From: Pilatotrama ljubarskyi
Taxonomy: Eukaryota > Basidiomycota > Agaricomycetes > Polyporales > Polyporaceae
Assembly (NCBI GenBank): GCA_022385805.1
Contig: MU277717.1
Coordinates: 1-64,000, forward strand
Reading direction: 5' to 3'
DNA: 64,000 nucleotides
The translations under genes and the position numbers were made by a program. The notes beneath the pieces are model-generated. The model had not been told where the DNA came from. It worked only from the letters and a program-made list of their open reading frames with translations, and did no database searches. Below are positions 11,501 through 23,218 of this stretch, piece by piece. The number at the start of each line of letters is the position of its first letter. Positions within the stretch are counted from its first letter, which is position 1.

Positions 11501-14500
11501 ATGCTAACGCGACGTATAGGTGAAGCCCTTGCATTTGCGACGACGTTCTCCGCTGCCCTCGGTGCACCTCCCTCTTTCCCTTCCTCAGGAAATGGGTTGT
11601 GGTATCAGCAGCCGGGACGCTTCGAAGCTTGGTCCAATGACTGGCATCCTGTAGGGAACGGATTTCTCGCAGGTAGGACGCCTCGTCTCTGAACTGTACC
11701 TCTCTGATCCTCACTGCAATGCGAAGCTACACTGCTGGGCGAAACGGCCCAGGAAGTGACGCAGTTGAATATCGAATCCCTTTGGTCCGGAGGCCCCTTC
11801 CAAGATCCGGTTAGTTGCAGCGCCATCTTGTGCCATAACAGTGCTCTGGATACCCGGCCGAACGTGCTGACACTGATGGCTTCGATTGGGTGATCCTGGT
11901 TCAGAGTTACAATGGAGGCAATAAGCAGCCGTCCGATCAGGTCCAAATGGCGCAGGACATGCAAGTGATCCGGCAAGCCATCTTTGAGAGCCCTAATGGT
12001 ACTATCGATAGTAGGTCCTACACATCTTGTAAACTCGTAGGAGTCGTTTCTCACGATGCACTATAGACATTGAGCAACTGACGACTGACGCTGGAGCATA
12101 TGGTATGTATCTGGATCAGCAAGGTGACTTGTGAGAATGAAGACACCCACCAGCGAAAATACAGGTTCCTACGTCGGCGCGGGATACTTGCTGTCTTCGC
12201 TGGATCTGAGCGGCAGCGTCTCGAACTACTTCCGTTGGCTCGACCTGGACTCTGCAGTCCATGGGACGCAGTGGACGCAAGGAAACACGACCTTCGTACG
12301 GTACGATACTCCCCCTTCACGCCCTTAGAACCCCAGAAGTCTAACAAGCACCCCAGCGAAACCTTCTGCTCCCACCCCGCCCAAGCCTGCCTCCAGCACG
12401 TCAACACCACAGACTCCAGCGCCCTCCCCACCCTGACCTACGCCTACTCTGTCGCAGCCGAAGCAGGCATCCCGACGCCCACCGTCTCCTGCTTCGACAA
12501 CTCCACGCTCCAGATCACGGGCACAGCGTCCTCCCCGGGCATGGCCTTCGAGATCCTCGCGCGCCTTACCGCGCTCCCTGGAAGCGCCTCCGTCTCGTGC
12601 GCGTCTTCGGGCAACGGGAATGCGACGCTCAGCGTGACCCGGGCGCAGGAAGCGTGGATCACCTGGGTAGGCGGGACAGACTACAGCATGGATGCGGGCG
12701 ACGCGGCGCACGACTTCTCGTTCAAGGGCGCGGATCCGCACGACGCCCTCATCGCTCTGCTCACCCCCGCCACTGCCTCCTCGACATCGTATGACGACCT
12801 GCGCTCTGCGCACGTCGAAGACTATTCTGGGTTGATGACGAGATTCGAACTGGACTTGGGGCAGACCCCAGATCTGGAGACGCCGACGGACGTGCTGAAG
12901 GCGCAATATGCGACGGACGAGGGGAATACATACCTGGAGTGGGTGCTGTTCAACTATGGCAGGTACCTGTTGGCGAGCAGCGCGCGGGGCGTGCTCCCTG
13001 CGAACTTGCAGGGCAAATGGGCAAAGGATGCAAGTAACCCTTGGAGTGCAGGTGTGTCTCCTCATGCATCTCACCGCGCTATAGTGTCTCTCCCTGAACC
13101 TCGTCCGCCCAGACTATCGTGAGTGGATGGTGCGGCCGAATGCCGTACCTCAGCTGATGGATCGGGGACCGCAGACTCGAACATCAACATCCAGATGAAC
13201 TACTGGTTTGCCGAACTGACGAGCATGGACGTCGTGGCGCCCTTGTTTGACTATTTCGAAGTATACATCTTCGCGACAGGTCATCTCGCTACTGCATTCG
13301 TAGCTGACACGACTCTACAGAAAACCTGGGTTCCGCGCGGTTCGCAGACCGCCCAGTATCTGTACAACATCTCCGAAGGCTGGGTCACTCACAACGAGGT
13401 CAGTCATGCTCGATGGAAGCAACTTGAGCGGTGCTGACGTCACGAGTGTAGATGAACGTAAGGACTGCCAACATGCGCAACCGTCATATGATTTAAATAG
13501 TCATACCAGATCTTTGGTCATACCGGCATGAAGGGCGGAGGTAACACCGCGTCCTGGGCGGATTATCCAGGTGTGTGTCGCTTTCATGGTGCGAGCCTCT
13601 GAGCTGACTCAAGATGCACAGAATCCAACGCATGGATGGTGCGTCTCATGGACTCTCGCGCCTGTGAGCACGACGATTGACCCTTGGTGCAGATGTTTCA
13701 CGTCTGGGACCACTTCGACTTCACCCAAGACGTAGACTGGTTCAAGGCCCAAGGCTGGCCTCTCCTGAAGGTCTACCCGACTTGGCCACTTGTCTTGAGC
13801 CCTTCAACTGATACACGTTGCATACGACAGAGCACCGCGCAGTTCCACCTCCAGAAGCTCATACCCGACGAGCGCTTCAACGACTCCACCCTCGTAGTCA
13901 GCCCATGCAACTCCCCTGAGCAAGTCCCGATCACGATGGGTGGGTGATGTGAACAGTATCATCATACCTGCGTGGCCTGACTCGTCGCCAAGGCTGCGCA
14001 CATGCTCAACAGGTCATCTGGCAGCTCTTCAACGCCGTCGAGAAGGGCTTCCCTGTCTCTGGCGATACTGACACCGCATTCCTCGATGGTGAGCAAGGTT
14101 GTTGTCGACCTATGCGCGTGCGCTCATCATCGTTCGCAGAGGTAAGGACGAAGCGAGCCCAGATGGACAAGGGCATCCACGTCGGCTCCTGGGGCCAACT
14201 CCAAGGTACTTCGCCGACCTTCCAATTCTGACCCCGCCTCCGCCCCAGTCATCACACTAACTCGCCCACAGAATGGAAGGTCGACATGGACTCCCCCACG
14301 GACACGCACCGCCACCTCTCCCACCTCATCGGTCTCTACCCCGGCTACGCCATCGCGAACTACAATGCCACCGTCCAGGCGACGAACCAGAACCTCACCC
14401 AGGCGCAGGTCCTCGCCGCCGCGGAGACGAGCCTGATCCACCGCGGTAACGGCACAGGTCCGGACGCCGATTCGGGCTGGGAGAAGGTCTGGCGCGCGGC

Positions 14501-15058
14501 GTGCTGGGCGCAGCTGAGGAACGCGAGCGAGTTCTACCATGAGCTGTCTGTGAGTATCCACCCTGCAGTGTACCGGAGCGACTGGATCACCGACGGGACG
14601 TTCTGCAGTACGCCGTCGAACGCAACTTCGCGCCTAATCTGTTCAGCTTGTATTCTCAATCCGGAGAAGACGCCATCTTCCAGATCGACGCCAACTTCGG
14701 CTACCCCGCCGCGCTCCTCGTAAGCCTCGTCTCCCTCCCAGATCTCCCCTAACTCACCCGGCGCATGACCTTGCAGAACGGCCTGATCCAAGCCCCAGAC
14801 GTCCCCTCCTCATCCGACGACTACATCGTCTGGATTCTCCCTGCGCTCCCCTCCAACTGGCCCAAAGGCTCCGTCAAGGGCGCGCGCCTTCGCGGCGGGC
14901 TCAGCGTCGCCTTCTCCTGGGGCCACTCGGGGAAGCTAACGTCGATGACGGTGAGCGCGGACGCGAAGGCGGCGCAGAGGCGCGTGCGCGTGATGCATGG
15001 TGGACAGCAGCTGGCGGCGTTTGACGTCCAGCCTGGGATGCAGATCCAGGTCGTGTAG
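11501..15058 (+). CDS. GH95 alpha-L-fucosidase, secreted
   Basis: Glycoside hydrolase family 95 enzyme, expected to release alpha-1,2-linked L-fucose (some members act on L-galactose). I derived 19 exons totalling 2502 nt, an exact 833-aa frame. N-terminus MLTRRIGEALAFATTFSAAL is a plausible signal peptide. Family landmarks: SLWSGGPFQDP then SYNGGNKQPSDQ (across the exon 2/3 join), NINIQMNYW at about 414-422 (the two Asn positions used in catalysis in GH95), HVWDHFDF at about 497-504 (general-acid region; Asp where bacterial enzymes such as AfcA have Glu, as I recall for fungal members), and QIDANFG with Asp at about 730. Exons 7 (13113-13118) and 10 (13452-13457) are only 6 nt, exon 12 (13622-13638) is 17 nt; each is needed for the conserved motif across it. 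Start choice is the weakest point: an upstream ATG at 11461 would need an implausibly short intron. Confidence 0.9.
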
Positions 15059-15373
15059 GGCAGGAGGGCATGAGCTTGAGGTGGTGAAAACCATGTTTGG
15101 ATGTGCTCTGGAATGTTATCTCGGACAGTAGAAATACTGCGCTATGTGTACGATCTCTCTGTATAGCAGCTTTCCCCGTTGCGGCTTCATCGTGTTATCG
15201 ATATATACCTTGCCAGTCAGCGGCTCCTTGGATTCTTGGTTGATCGTACCGCACTACCAGTGTAAACGAATGGTATCGTCGTCCAAATGTACAGCAAACG
15301 CAAGTCCATCTATGCGGTATAGATAGCATGATCCAGTGAGTCCATGGCGAGTCGAGCGGTCTCAGGCCCTCGA

Positions 15374-17537
15374 TCACCAGCCAGCGTACGGCATGTCAGT
15401 CGCGTAGGCGCTGACGTTCAGAGCGAGCGGGACGTCTGCTAGCCAGCGAGAGATGAGGTCCTGCGGAGGATAGGGTCAATGCGCGTTCCCTGATAAGAGG
15501 GACGAGGAGAGACATACGAGAGAAGCCTCAGGCTGGTCGAACGGTACCATGTGTCTGCACAAGTGTACAGTCAGTACAAGGAAGAAGGGATAGCCGAGAT
15601 AGACATACCCAGCGGCATGCACCTGGACGTAGGTGATGTTGCCCGCGGTGAAGCCATCTCCACCTGCACTGCGCACCCAGCCCGCGAGGTCGCCCTTGTC
15701 GAGCGTGGTCCACGGCTGGAGTGTCGTCTTCGCGAACTCCTCATGGAACTTGTTTTCGAGCTGTTCCACCCAGCGCTCGTTACCCTGAGCAAGTAACACA
15801 AGATCAGCATCGGTCAACCTGGCTACGTCGCCCATAGGCACTGTACGCACAATATAGTTGCACGCCATGTCTGCGTCGCCCGCATAGATGAGCACCCTGA
15901 TCCCGCTCTCGAGCAGCTCGGGGAGGAGCTTCGCGCGGTTGCGCGCGCCGTCGCCCTGCATCGCGAACGCCTGGTTCACCTGCATGTTGCAGCTCTGGAA
16001 GTCGATCGCCGGGTTCACGCCGAGCGCGCGCTTCGTCGCCGGCAGGTTCATCCACGTCTCGATCCACTGCAGCTCCTTGTAGCACAGGTCACCGTCCTTC
16101 GAGCGGTCGCACGGCCGCCGCACGTCGTACACGTTCCGGCCAGTCTCTGGGAGCGACGACAGTAGGAGTCTTGGTCAGCGCCGTGGACGCATTGAGTCTA
16201 AGAGTGGGACGGGTACATACGGACAATGGGGCCCATGAGCTGGCTGTTGCAGTACAAGAGCGCGGGGACACAGGTGAACTTTGAGTCGAAGTCGTAGCAG
16301 CTCTTGATCAAACGCTGGCACGTCGGCACCTTCGTGCGCAGGGCCTCGCACTGCGGGCCCTCCGGGTCGTCATACACTGGGAACTCCCCCTCGCATGCGG
16401 CGTCGGGGATGCTCGCCATCTGAACGTACGGGTCAGTGATACCGTTGCCGATCATCACCGACGCGAGGTTAATGTGCACGAGTCCGGGCGCGAACGCGGA
16501 CGCGTCCTTGGCGAGCCCGACATTCTTGTGGTGGACAACGCTGGCGATGCTCGGCGCGTACATCCCGCCGTAGCTCTCAGCGGCGATGTGGAACGGCAGC
16601 TGCGCATACTGCGGGAAGCGCGTAAGGAAGAGCTCGAGGAACGCCCAGACGTCCTCGGCTGCGACAGGCGTCGTGGAGACGGAGGTGCTGCCGTCGGCGT
16701 AGGAGTACCCGACGTTGACGGGCTGATCGAGGAAGATGACGTTCGCGCTCTCAGTCCAGGAGTGCGGGTGGTAGGTAACGTTCTTCCCATCTTCGGCAAT
16801 GCGGCATGGGCCAAGCTCGAAGAGGAGGCCGGTCGTGGAAGAGCAACCAGGACCGCCATTGAGCCAGAGGACTAGTGGCGCCTTCTCCGGCTTGTTACGA
16901 GCCTCGAAGAACCTGTGGAACGCGTCAGCTCACGTTTCCCAGTGCCGATCAGAAGTACCATATGAACAACTACAGAAGCGCGGATATGTGCAAAGCAGAG
17001 GCATGGACGAGCCATAACATTGACATGCCCGTGGCATACGCCATGCGGAATGCACAGCCGCAGCCTTGCGTTCATACGGAGGCCCAATTTCCGAACACAG
17101 CAGGAGCCTATCGAAAGGAACACGTGAAGGGATACCACTCACCAGAAGAACAGGTGCTTGTCATCAGCAATGTCGAGGTAGCCTGATACCTGCTTGACGG
17201 CACTATCACACAGGCCCTTGGGTTCGGTCATCCGCAGGTGGTGTTCATTGAACGCGGGGTGGGACACGAGTTCATCTGATGCACGATTAGCTATATGCGC
17301 ACGAAGAAGAGAGGCATTGAACTGACATGTCAAGCCATGCTGCTGAACGAATTCCCTTCCACCGTCGACCCATTTCATGACACGTCGCTCTCCCTCGCGG
17401 AGGATATCCTTCGCGGCATGCTCCCATTCGTTGACCACGGTACCAAGCTCGTTGAGCACAACTTGGTCGCTGGTCGGCACAGCGAGAGCAGCAGTCGCTG
17501 CCAGGAGAGGCAGCAAGGAGGTCGTCAACAACTTCAT
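15374..17537 (-). CDS. S10 serine carboxypeptidase, secreted or vacuolar
   Basis: Removes C-terminal residues from peptides at acid pH. Exons 17537-17327, 17275-17143, 16912-16221, 16146-15851, 15784-15609, 15554-15518 and 15460-15374 give an exact 543-aa frame. Signal peptide MKLLTTSLLPLLAATAALA; then a propeptide-like region up to about residue 75 with a Ser-His-Pro context (YELVSHPAFNEH) typical of fungal carboxypeptidases. Substrate-binding motif WLNGGPGCSS at about 131-140; nucleophile in AESYGG (Ser at about 228; the usual Gly before Glu is Ala); acid in YAGDADMACN at about 434-442; His in HAAGHMVPFDQP at about 504. Cysteines CEGEF, PTCQ, KSCYD, FTCVP and RRPCD are placed as in carboxypeptidase Y-like enzymes. 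It is divergent from the Ddr48-like gene cluster, with a GATAA triplet 88 nt upstream of its start. Confidence 0.92.
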
Positions 17538-17625
17538 GGTGGTCGTTGCAGTTGAAGTCGGTGGCGGGCGCCGGAGCCTGCGGGAACCCTCACGGTGTGC
17601 GACGCGTCCACCTGGGGCAATCAGA

Positions 17626-17646
17626 GATAAGATAAGATAAGATCAG
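17626..17646. promoter_or_regulatory. GATAA x3 cluster between divergent genes
   Basis: Three head-to-tail GATAA units followed by GATCAG. The cluster lies 88 nt upstream of the S10 start codon and about 650 nt upstream of the first Ser/Asn/Gly-rich gene. Fungal GATA factors (nitrogen, iron, light) bind GATA cores, so a regulatory role is plausible. A two-unit copy with the same GATCAG tail recurs at 19583. Confidence 0.5.
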
Positions 17647-18198
17647 CGAGCTGTTTGATGTTCAGTCGTCCGGACTCTGAACCTCATCGACACCTCTCAG
17701 CCACAGCTGCAGGCTCTATACGTTCCGGTGATGCCCAGGACTATCCGATGCGTAACAAGCACAGAGCTGAATGCGGAATAGCCTCCCTCTCACGTCCTGT
17801 CGAGCAAGCAATCGACGAAAGGACGCGTTCCCCGCATCCGCCACCGTGACCGCAATCGCGGACCTATCGCATCGCAATCGCGGGCGCATCCTGAGCAAGC
17901 CGTCCTGCACGTCCGCTCTCACCGCCCGGCCCATCGCGCCATGGCCCATTTTACGCAGCGCAATCGACTCTCTTGAGCGACCTCGCTCGGGCGAAACGAC
18001 TTCCCGGACACCGACACGCTGTTCTACGCCCTGACTGGCTCGGTGGCGTGCTCTAGTCCTCCGCCAGAACCTCTGTGTGCCTGTGCTCTATTCGCTATAG
18101 GCTTTTCCATGATGCCATTGGGAGTCCGATGTCGCTATTTTGGTATCCCGTCCGGAACACTCTCTCCGCCTGATCCTGTGTGACTTCCAGGGACCTCC

Positions 18199-18205
18199 TT
18201 ATAAG
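18199..18205 (+). promoter_or_regulatory. TATA box of Ser/Asn/Gly-rich gene 1
   Basis: TTATAAG about 90 nt upstream of the ATG at 18293. The paralogous gene has TATAAG at the same distance from its start, which supports function. Confidence 0.55.
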
Positions 18206-18292
18206 TGCCCAGCTCGGTGCCTCGTCGATTTCTTCATTGCGAACGCACTCTCTCCGCTGTAAACCCCTTTCCCGACTACCTGAACACTCGCA

Positions 18293-19092
18293 ATGTCTGG
18301 CTACGGCAACGACTCCTACGGCTCCAACAACAACTCCGGCGACGACAACTACTCCTCTGGCCGCGGAGACAGCTACGGCTCCGGGCAGAACGATTCCGGC
18401 TCTTACGGGAGCAACAACAACGGCGGCGATAATTCGTACGGCGGTCCTGATTCCTACGGCAGCTTCAACCGCGATGACAACTCGTACGGAGCAAGCAACC
18501 GTCGGGACAACGACAACTCGTCCGGCTCCGCCCGCAAGAACAACTCGGACTCGTACGGCTCCTCTAACAACGACGCCTACGGATCGTCCAACAACAACGA
18601 CTCCTACGGGTCCACCAACAAGTCCTCCGGCGGCTCGTACGGCTCGAGCAACGACAACACCAGCAGCTATGGCTCGAGCGGAAACGCCGGGGATAGCTAC
18701 GGCTCCTCCCGCAACGACAGCGACAGCTACAACAACTCCTCGAACAGCAACTCCAGCGGGAACGACTACTTGTCCAACCCGAACTCGAACGCGAACGCGG
18801 ACACTCAGACCGGAGGCAGCGGCGACTGGCTCGACAAGGGCGTGGAGTTCGCTGCGAAGAAAGCGGGCTACAACCTGGTGCGTCTCCGCGATGTGTCCTA
18901 TACCCCGGTCGGCCGATCGGACTGACATTTCCGTGTGTGTTCCTTGTAGGACGAGGCTACCGCAGGCAAGATCGGTGACGAGCTCAACCAGGGCCTGAAG
19001 AAATTCGGCGGTACGTCCTACAGCTGTCGTGTCCAACCGAGTTAACGGGCTGAACGATCACTCGACTTGTAGGCGGTAACTTCGGATTGTGA
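18293..19092 (+). CDS. Ddr48-like Ser/Asn/Gly/Tyr-rich stress-type protein 1
   Basis: Exons 18293-18877, 18950-19010 and 19073-19092 give an exact 221-aa frame. The first ~165 residues are an imperfect repeat of the type SSNNDxYGSS/SYGSSN, very close in style to the repeat of yeast Ddr48, a hydrophilic stress-induced protein. The C-terminal ~50 residues are different: DWLDKGVEFAAKKAGYNL, DEATAGKIGDELNQGLKKFG and the tail GGNFGL, predicted to be helical and amphipathic. No signal peptide or TM segment, so probably cytosolic. The start is fixed by MSGYGNDSYGS, matched by MSGYGDDSNNSYGS in the neighbour. Function is inferred only from composition; the long antisense frames here are by-products of the biased codons. 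Confidence 0.85.
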
Positions 19093-19582
19093 TTCGTGAG
19101 AGGATACCGGACGGCTATATACCTAGGAATTGTGGACGGGGGGAGAAACTCGAGATGGTCGCGCGCGCGAGATGCGTCTGAAGCAATGTCAGAATGCCTG
19201 TGGAATATCATGAAGGGCCCTTACACGTGCTTGGTGAACCTCCTGAGTGCGTGCAAGTGGTGGTGCGCTATTTTATCACGTCCTGCTTCATCTATATGAG
19301 TTTCGAGCGGGCTCTCTGCGGGATGGAGGCAATGACAGGTTGACAAGACCGAACTTCTTCGCCTCGTACCAACCTCGGCGGTACTGGTACCATCTCGGGA
19401 AGCTTCCGACGTTTTGATTGCCCAGGAAAGCTCAATCTGGAAGGCGGCGTAGCACACCACCTATCTCTATCCTGTTGAAGCCTCGAGCGGAAACATTGGG
19501 ATGTAGACTCCGATAGAGGAGTGGTCTTTGATAGTAGCGCCTCGAGTCTACCGGTCATCTCGGGCAATCGAGACGCTCACCA

Positions 19583-19598
19583 GATAAGATAAGATCAG
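19583..19598. promoter_or_regulatory. GATAA x2 cluster, duplicated promoter copy
   Basis: Two GATAA units followed by GATCAG, with GGGCAATC just upstream, mirroring the cluster at 17626. It lies about 780 nt upstream of the second Ser/Asn/Gly-rich gene. Confidence 0.45.
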
Positions 19599-20266
19599 CT
19601 GGGTCAATGACGTACTACTGTACGCTCCTCTCGACTCTCACCGTGTCACTGGCTTCTGCTCTGCTGACACTGTGACTGTGTCCAAATCCCAGGTCCTCGT
19701 CCCAGGTCCCTCCTCGTCGGAGTGTCAAGATATTCCAGACCCACGCCTCAGGCTTTACACACTCCGGTGATGTGCAGGCCCATTCAATGCGTTAACAAAC
19801 GCTGAGCTACATGAGGGTTAGGCTCCTTAAAGGCTCCCTCTCGCGTGTTGCAGAGCAAGCAGCGCGACGGAAGATGTGTCCCCCGAATCCGCAACATCAA
19901 TCGCCGCGGAAGTCTCGCACCGCAATCGCGGCCGCACGCATCCTCCGCTACTAGCTGTTCAGGGCTTCCGCCCTAACCACACGGTTGCACTCCACACTTC
20001 ACCTCATGGCTCGCTTTACGCAGCGCGAGCGACTCCTTCGGAGGGATGTGCTCGGGCGAGACGAGTTCCGGCTCTCACCTCGGCCACGAACAATTGTCTC
20101 CTAGGCTGTCCTGTGTCGTAATTGGCCCATTGGCGTGCTCTAGTCCTCCGCACAGGGCGAATGCAGCACAGGCACAGAGATTCATGGACTTCTCTGTGAC
20201 GTCGCTATTCTAGCACGCCTTCCGGACCTCTCTGCGCCTGATCTTGTGTGCCTTCCCGGACCCTGC

Positions 20267-20273
20267 CTATAAG
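20267..20273 (+). promoter_or_regulatory. TATA box of Ser/Asn/Gly-rich gene 2
   Basis: CTATAAG about 90 nt upstream of the ATG at 20362, same spacing as in the paralogue. Confidence 0.55.
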
Positions 20274-20361
20274 TACCCTGCTGTTCTCTTGACGACCTCC
20301 GCACCGCAAACGCCTCCGTCTCGCTCTACTCCTCCCTTCCAATCCCCGCCGACTGCCCACT

Positions 20362-21084
20362 ATGTCTGGATACGGTGACGACTCCAACAACAGCTACGGC
20401 TCCGACAACCGTCGCGACCAGAACAACTCCGGCGGTGGCGGCGACTACTCCTCCGGCCGTGGAGACCGCCAGGGTGGCGGGCGGAACGACTCCGACTCTT
20501 ACGGGAGCAACACCACCAGTAACGCCAACACCAACGACGGCGGTAACTCGTACGGTGGCTCGGACTCCTTCGGCAGCTCCGACCGTAACAACTCCTCCTC
20601 CGGCGGGAACAACCGCGGCGACAACGACAGCTCCTACGGCTCCGGGAACACCAACACCTCCGATTCGTACGGCTTGCCCAGCAACAATATGAACGACAAC
20701 CCCAACGACTCCTTCGGCTCGAACCGCCAGGGCGGCGATGGGTCCAACAACGACAACAACAACAGCAGCGGGGACTACGGCTCTAGCGGGAACAGCGGCG
20801 AGAGCTACGGCTCGTCCGGCGACGACGGCGCCTACAACAGCTCCTCCAACGCGGGTAACAACGCGAGCGGTCATGCCCAGGTGCGCATGCATCTCCGATG
20901 CCACTATGCCTCTCCTGTGGGATCGCATAGGCTGACACACCTATCCTCCAGCAGGGTCAGACCACTGGAGACAAGATTAAGGACGGGATCAAGAAGTTCA
21001 CCGGTGCGTCTCCACGAGTCCCACTTGCGGTAGCACTAACGGGCAATGACTAACCGCCACTCATAAGTAGGTGGCAACTTCTGA
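20362..21084 (+). CDS. Ddr48-like Ser/Asn/Gly/Tyr-rich stress-type protein 2
   Basis: Tandem paralogue of the gene at 18293. Exons 20362-20880, 20952-21003 and 21071-21084 give an exact 194-aa frame with introns at equivalent positions. Repeat motifs (NSYGGSDSFGSS, DYGSSGNSGESYGSSG) fill most of the protein. The C-terminal part is shorter: the DWLDKGVEFAAKKAGYNL segment of copy 1 is missing and only QGQTTGDKIKDGIKKFTG and the tail GGNF remain. Copy 2 is thus a diverged paralogue that has lost about one helix. Both copies keep their own TATA box, so both are probably expressed. Confidence 0.83.
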
Positions 21085-23218
21085 ACTGCGATCGTGTCAA
21101 GGCACTGAGTAGCTACATCAGAATCGTGGAAGGGCGATGGTTGCGTGTGTGAGATGTGCGATGTGATGTACGATTATGTCCGCGGAATGTCATGAATAGA
21201 CCCTTGAACATCGTCTACAAGCTTCAGTGTGCACGACTGTGAGGCGGCGTTCTCAGTCAGCTTAGAGTTCGAACGTCTGAGGCCCGGGCAGGCTTCCTGG
21301 GGCAAAAGGGGAAATCATGAGGTTTACTCGCTCCACATCGACTTCGGTGATACCTCGCGTGGCTTCAGACATAGTGTATGTCCCATGAGGAACGTACAGA
21401 ACCAGAGACGGCATGCAGAGGTGGGAATTAATCGACCAGCACGCGAAGAGAAGCCAGTCCGGGAGGCGGAGACTTTCATGTGCGTAGGATATATCAGAGT
21501 GAGTAGATAGGTCGTATTCCCAGACATATGGCGCATTTTGAGCGACATGAGAAAGTTCAAATCAGCAAGAGGTGTGCGCAGAGATGTGCGCAACGCATAT
21601 TATGGTGGTTAGGGAACAAACAGGCCAATGAGCCATTGACACCGCCGGCACTTCCCGGCCCCTTCCACGAAGCGCTACATCCAAACATGAACTCGAAGAT
21701 AATGGCTACACAACTGATTCAGCTCCCAGAGACTTCCTCACCAGAAATCGACTGGACGAACTGTCTTCCAAAAAGTCTCGCTCTGCTTGGTACTACTCTC
21801 CCCTATATGTTCGTATACGTCTCTCGTTCGAGCTGCTAGCAGGGGCCCGGGTTGCAAGTTGCAAGTTTTTGCAACGTGCTACCCCTACCCCTACGCTCGG
21901 TATGGTAAGCGAGTCGAGTTCACCATGGAGATTCTTGGTAGGCCCGTCTCCACGAGCGATGTGCCTTTGCCTCGTCTTCAATGCGAATGCATCGCGCATA
22001 TCATGCATATTTGCTGTGCTGTTTACAAGGACGGCAGCAGGCCTTCCCTATGCCACCTGACTCCGCCACCACCCCGGGTACCAGCCTCCCTGTCAGCCCA
22101 GGTGAGACGTTGGACCTGCCGCAGACTTCGATCGCTATGGGTTCCCGATATTGGGTGGTCAGTATACTTCAGGGATCGGTAGGGATCACCATCATATCAC
22201 CTGAAGGGCAGATGGGCAAAGGACGATGAACAGTTCTTGTCGTGCTTTGCCCCTATGTCGTTCAATTACGGTACAGGTATGAAGGAACAGCGGACAATGG
22301 TTTGTAGCCTTGGGCTCAAGGGGCTTGGACCTGTCGCTCGGAGAGGATACATGCGATGTGCGAGCAAGGGTGCCACGAGGCCACTAACCGCATTCACCTT
22401 TCCTCTATGACAATCGCTCGGCCGCATCGCGTATGTGGCTCGGCGGCGGCATGCGGAAGGCCTTTGCTCCCTACTTCCCTTCGTTCTGGCTCTCGTCGCG
22501 CGAGGTTTAAGAGCAGGAGGATCCCTTCTGTCTCGGTTCGAAGTACGCTCGGCGTCGGAACGCACCTGTAGTCGGCCCTGGCGAGTGGTTGAGTTGGCGT
22601 CCACTAGAGAGAGCAGTGCAGTCTCGATATCTCGACCTACGGTGCCCCATAGAACCGCATCTCGAGCTTGGTTCTGACGTCCAGTAGCCGGATGAGATCG
22701 TTTTGGTGAGTGGATTTCCGTAGTCCTTTCGCAGCATTGTCTGACGCGCGTTCAGTGGCATGCCGGGTCTCCCCATTGTTCGGGGTCGAAGTGCTTCAAT
22801 CCAGTCGAGTGCGTCGATGTTCAGACCGAAACAAGGGCGCTCCGCCTTAGCCGAGATCCTATGGCTAAGTCCGCCCCGGGTTGGGGTTTGGTCAGGCCAC
22901 AAGCTTAGCCTCTCCAAGTCGCGCATTCCATCTCTTCATACACCCACACGCCGCGAGACGCTCCACGCGTAACCCATCGAAGCAGTATGCGGTCATACGA
23001 TTGGTCCTCCGGCGGTGCCTGCTCGTCCAAACAGGTCGGATCACCTTCGCCAGAATTCGACTGGAGCGTGATCGACCCCCAGCTGCGTCCGTTACAGAGG
23101 GTTGAGTTAGCTGCGGCGAGGACACCATCAGTAGCAGCTGTGAGTTCTCTTCCGTGATCTGTCGAACGATGAACCGATTTTGGATTACTAGCCTGGTCTG
23201 CATCCCTTTCAATACTCC
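21085..23218. other. 2.1-kb intergenic stretch
   Basis: The first ~130 nt are the duplicated 3' flank of the Ser/Asn/Gly-rich gene. The rest has frames up to 139 codons without motifs or splice support. Confidence 0.5.

Larger units (their letters stand above)
17614..19220 (+). repeat. Tandem duplication, left copy
   Basis: This block matches 19565-21220 across promoter, gene and 3' flank. Shared landmarks in the same order are GGGCAATC plus GATAA units; TCCGGTGATG (17724 versus 19763 area); AGAGCAAGCA-like and CGCAATCGCGG; the TATAAG box; the gene; and after the stop a GAATxGTGGA motif and GGAATxTCATGAA. The copies are diverged but clearly homologous by eye. Borders are approximate. Confidence 0.65.
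19565..21220 (+). repeat. Tandem duplication, right copy
   Basis: Right copy of the block starting near 17614. Gene starts are offset by 2069 nt and stops by 1992 nt, so the copies differ by insertions in the promoter and deletions in the repeat region. Confidence 0.65.

Noticed and set aside
11461..11519. Upstream ATG (11461) as start of the GH95 gene with an intron before 11520
   Set aside because: The intron needed to reach the correct frame would be only about 28-32 nt, too short; the ATG at 11501 gives a direct signal-peptide-like start.
15374..17537. Ala in place of Gly in the S10 nucleophile motif (AESYGG) as a sign of inactivity
   Set aside because: The Ser, Asp and His are all present and I recall Ala at this position in other fungal S10 enzymes, so loss of activity is not implied.
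18095..19036. 313-codon minus-strand frame rich in Val/Ala/Gly (and a 272-codon Thr/Pro frame on plus)
   Set aside because: Both are antisense or out-of-frame shadows of the repetitive Ser/Asn/Gly coding sequence; the same shadows occur over the paralogue at 20.3-20.9 kb.
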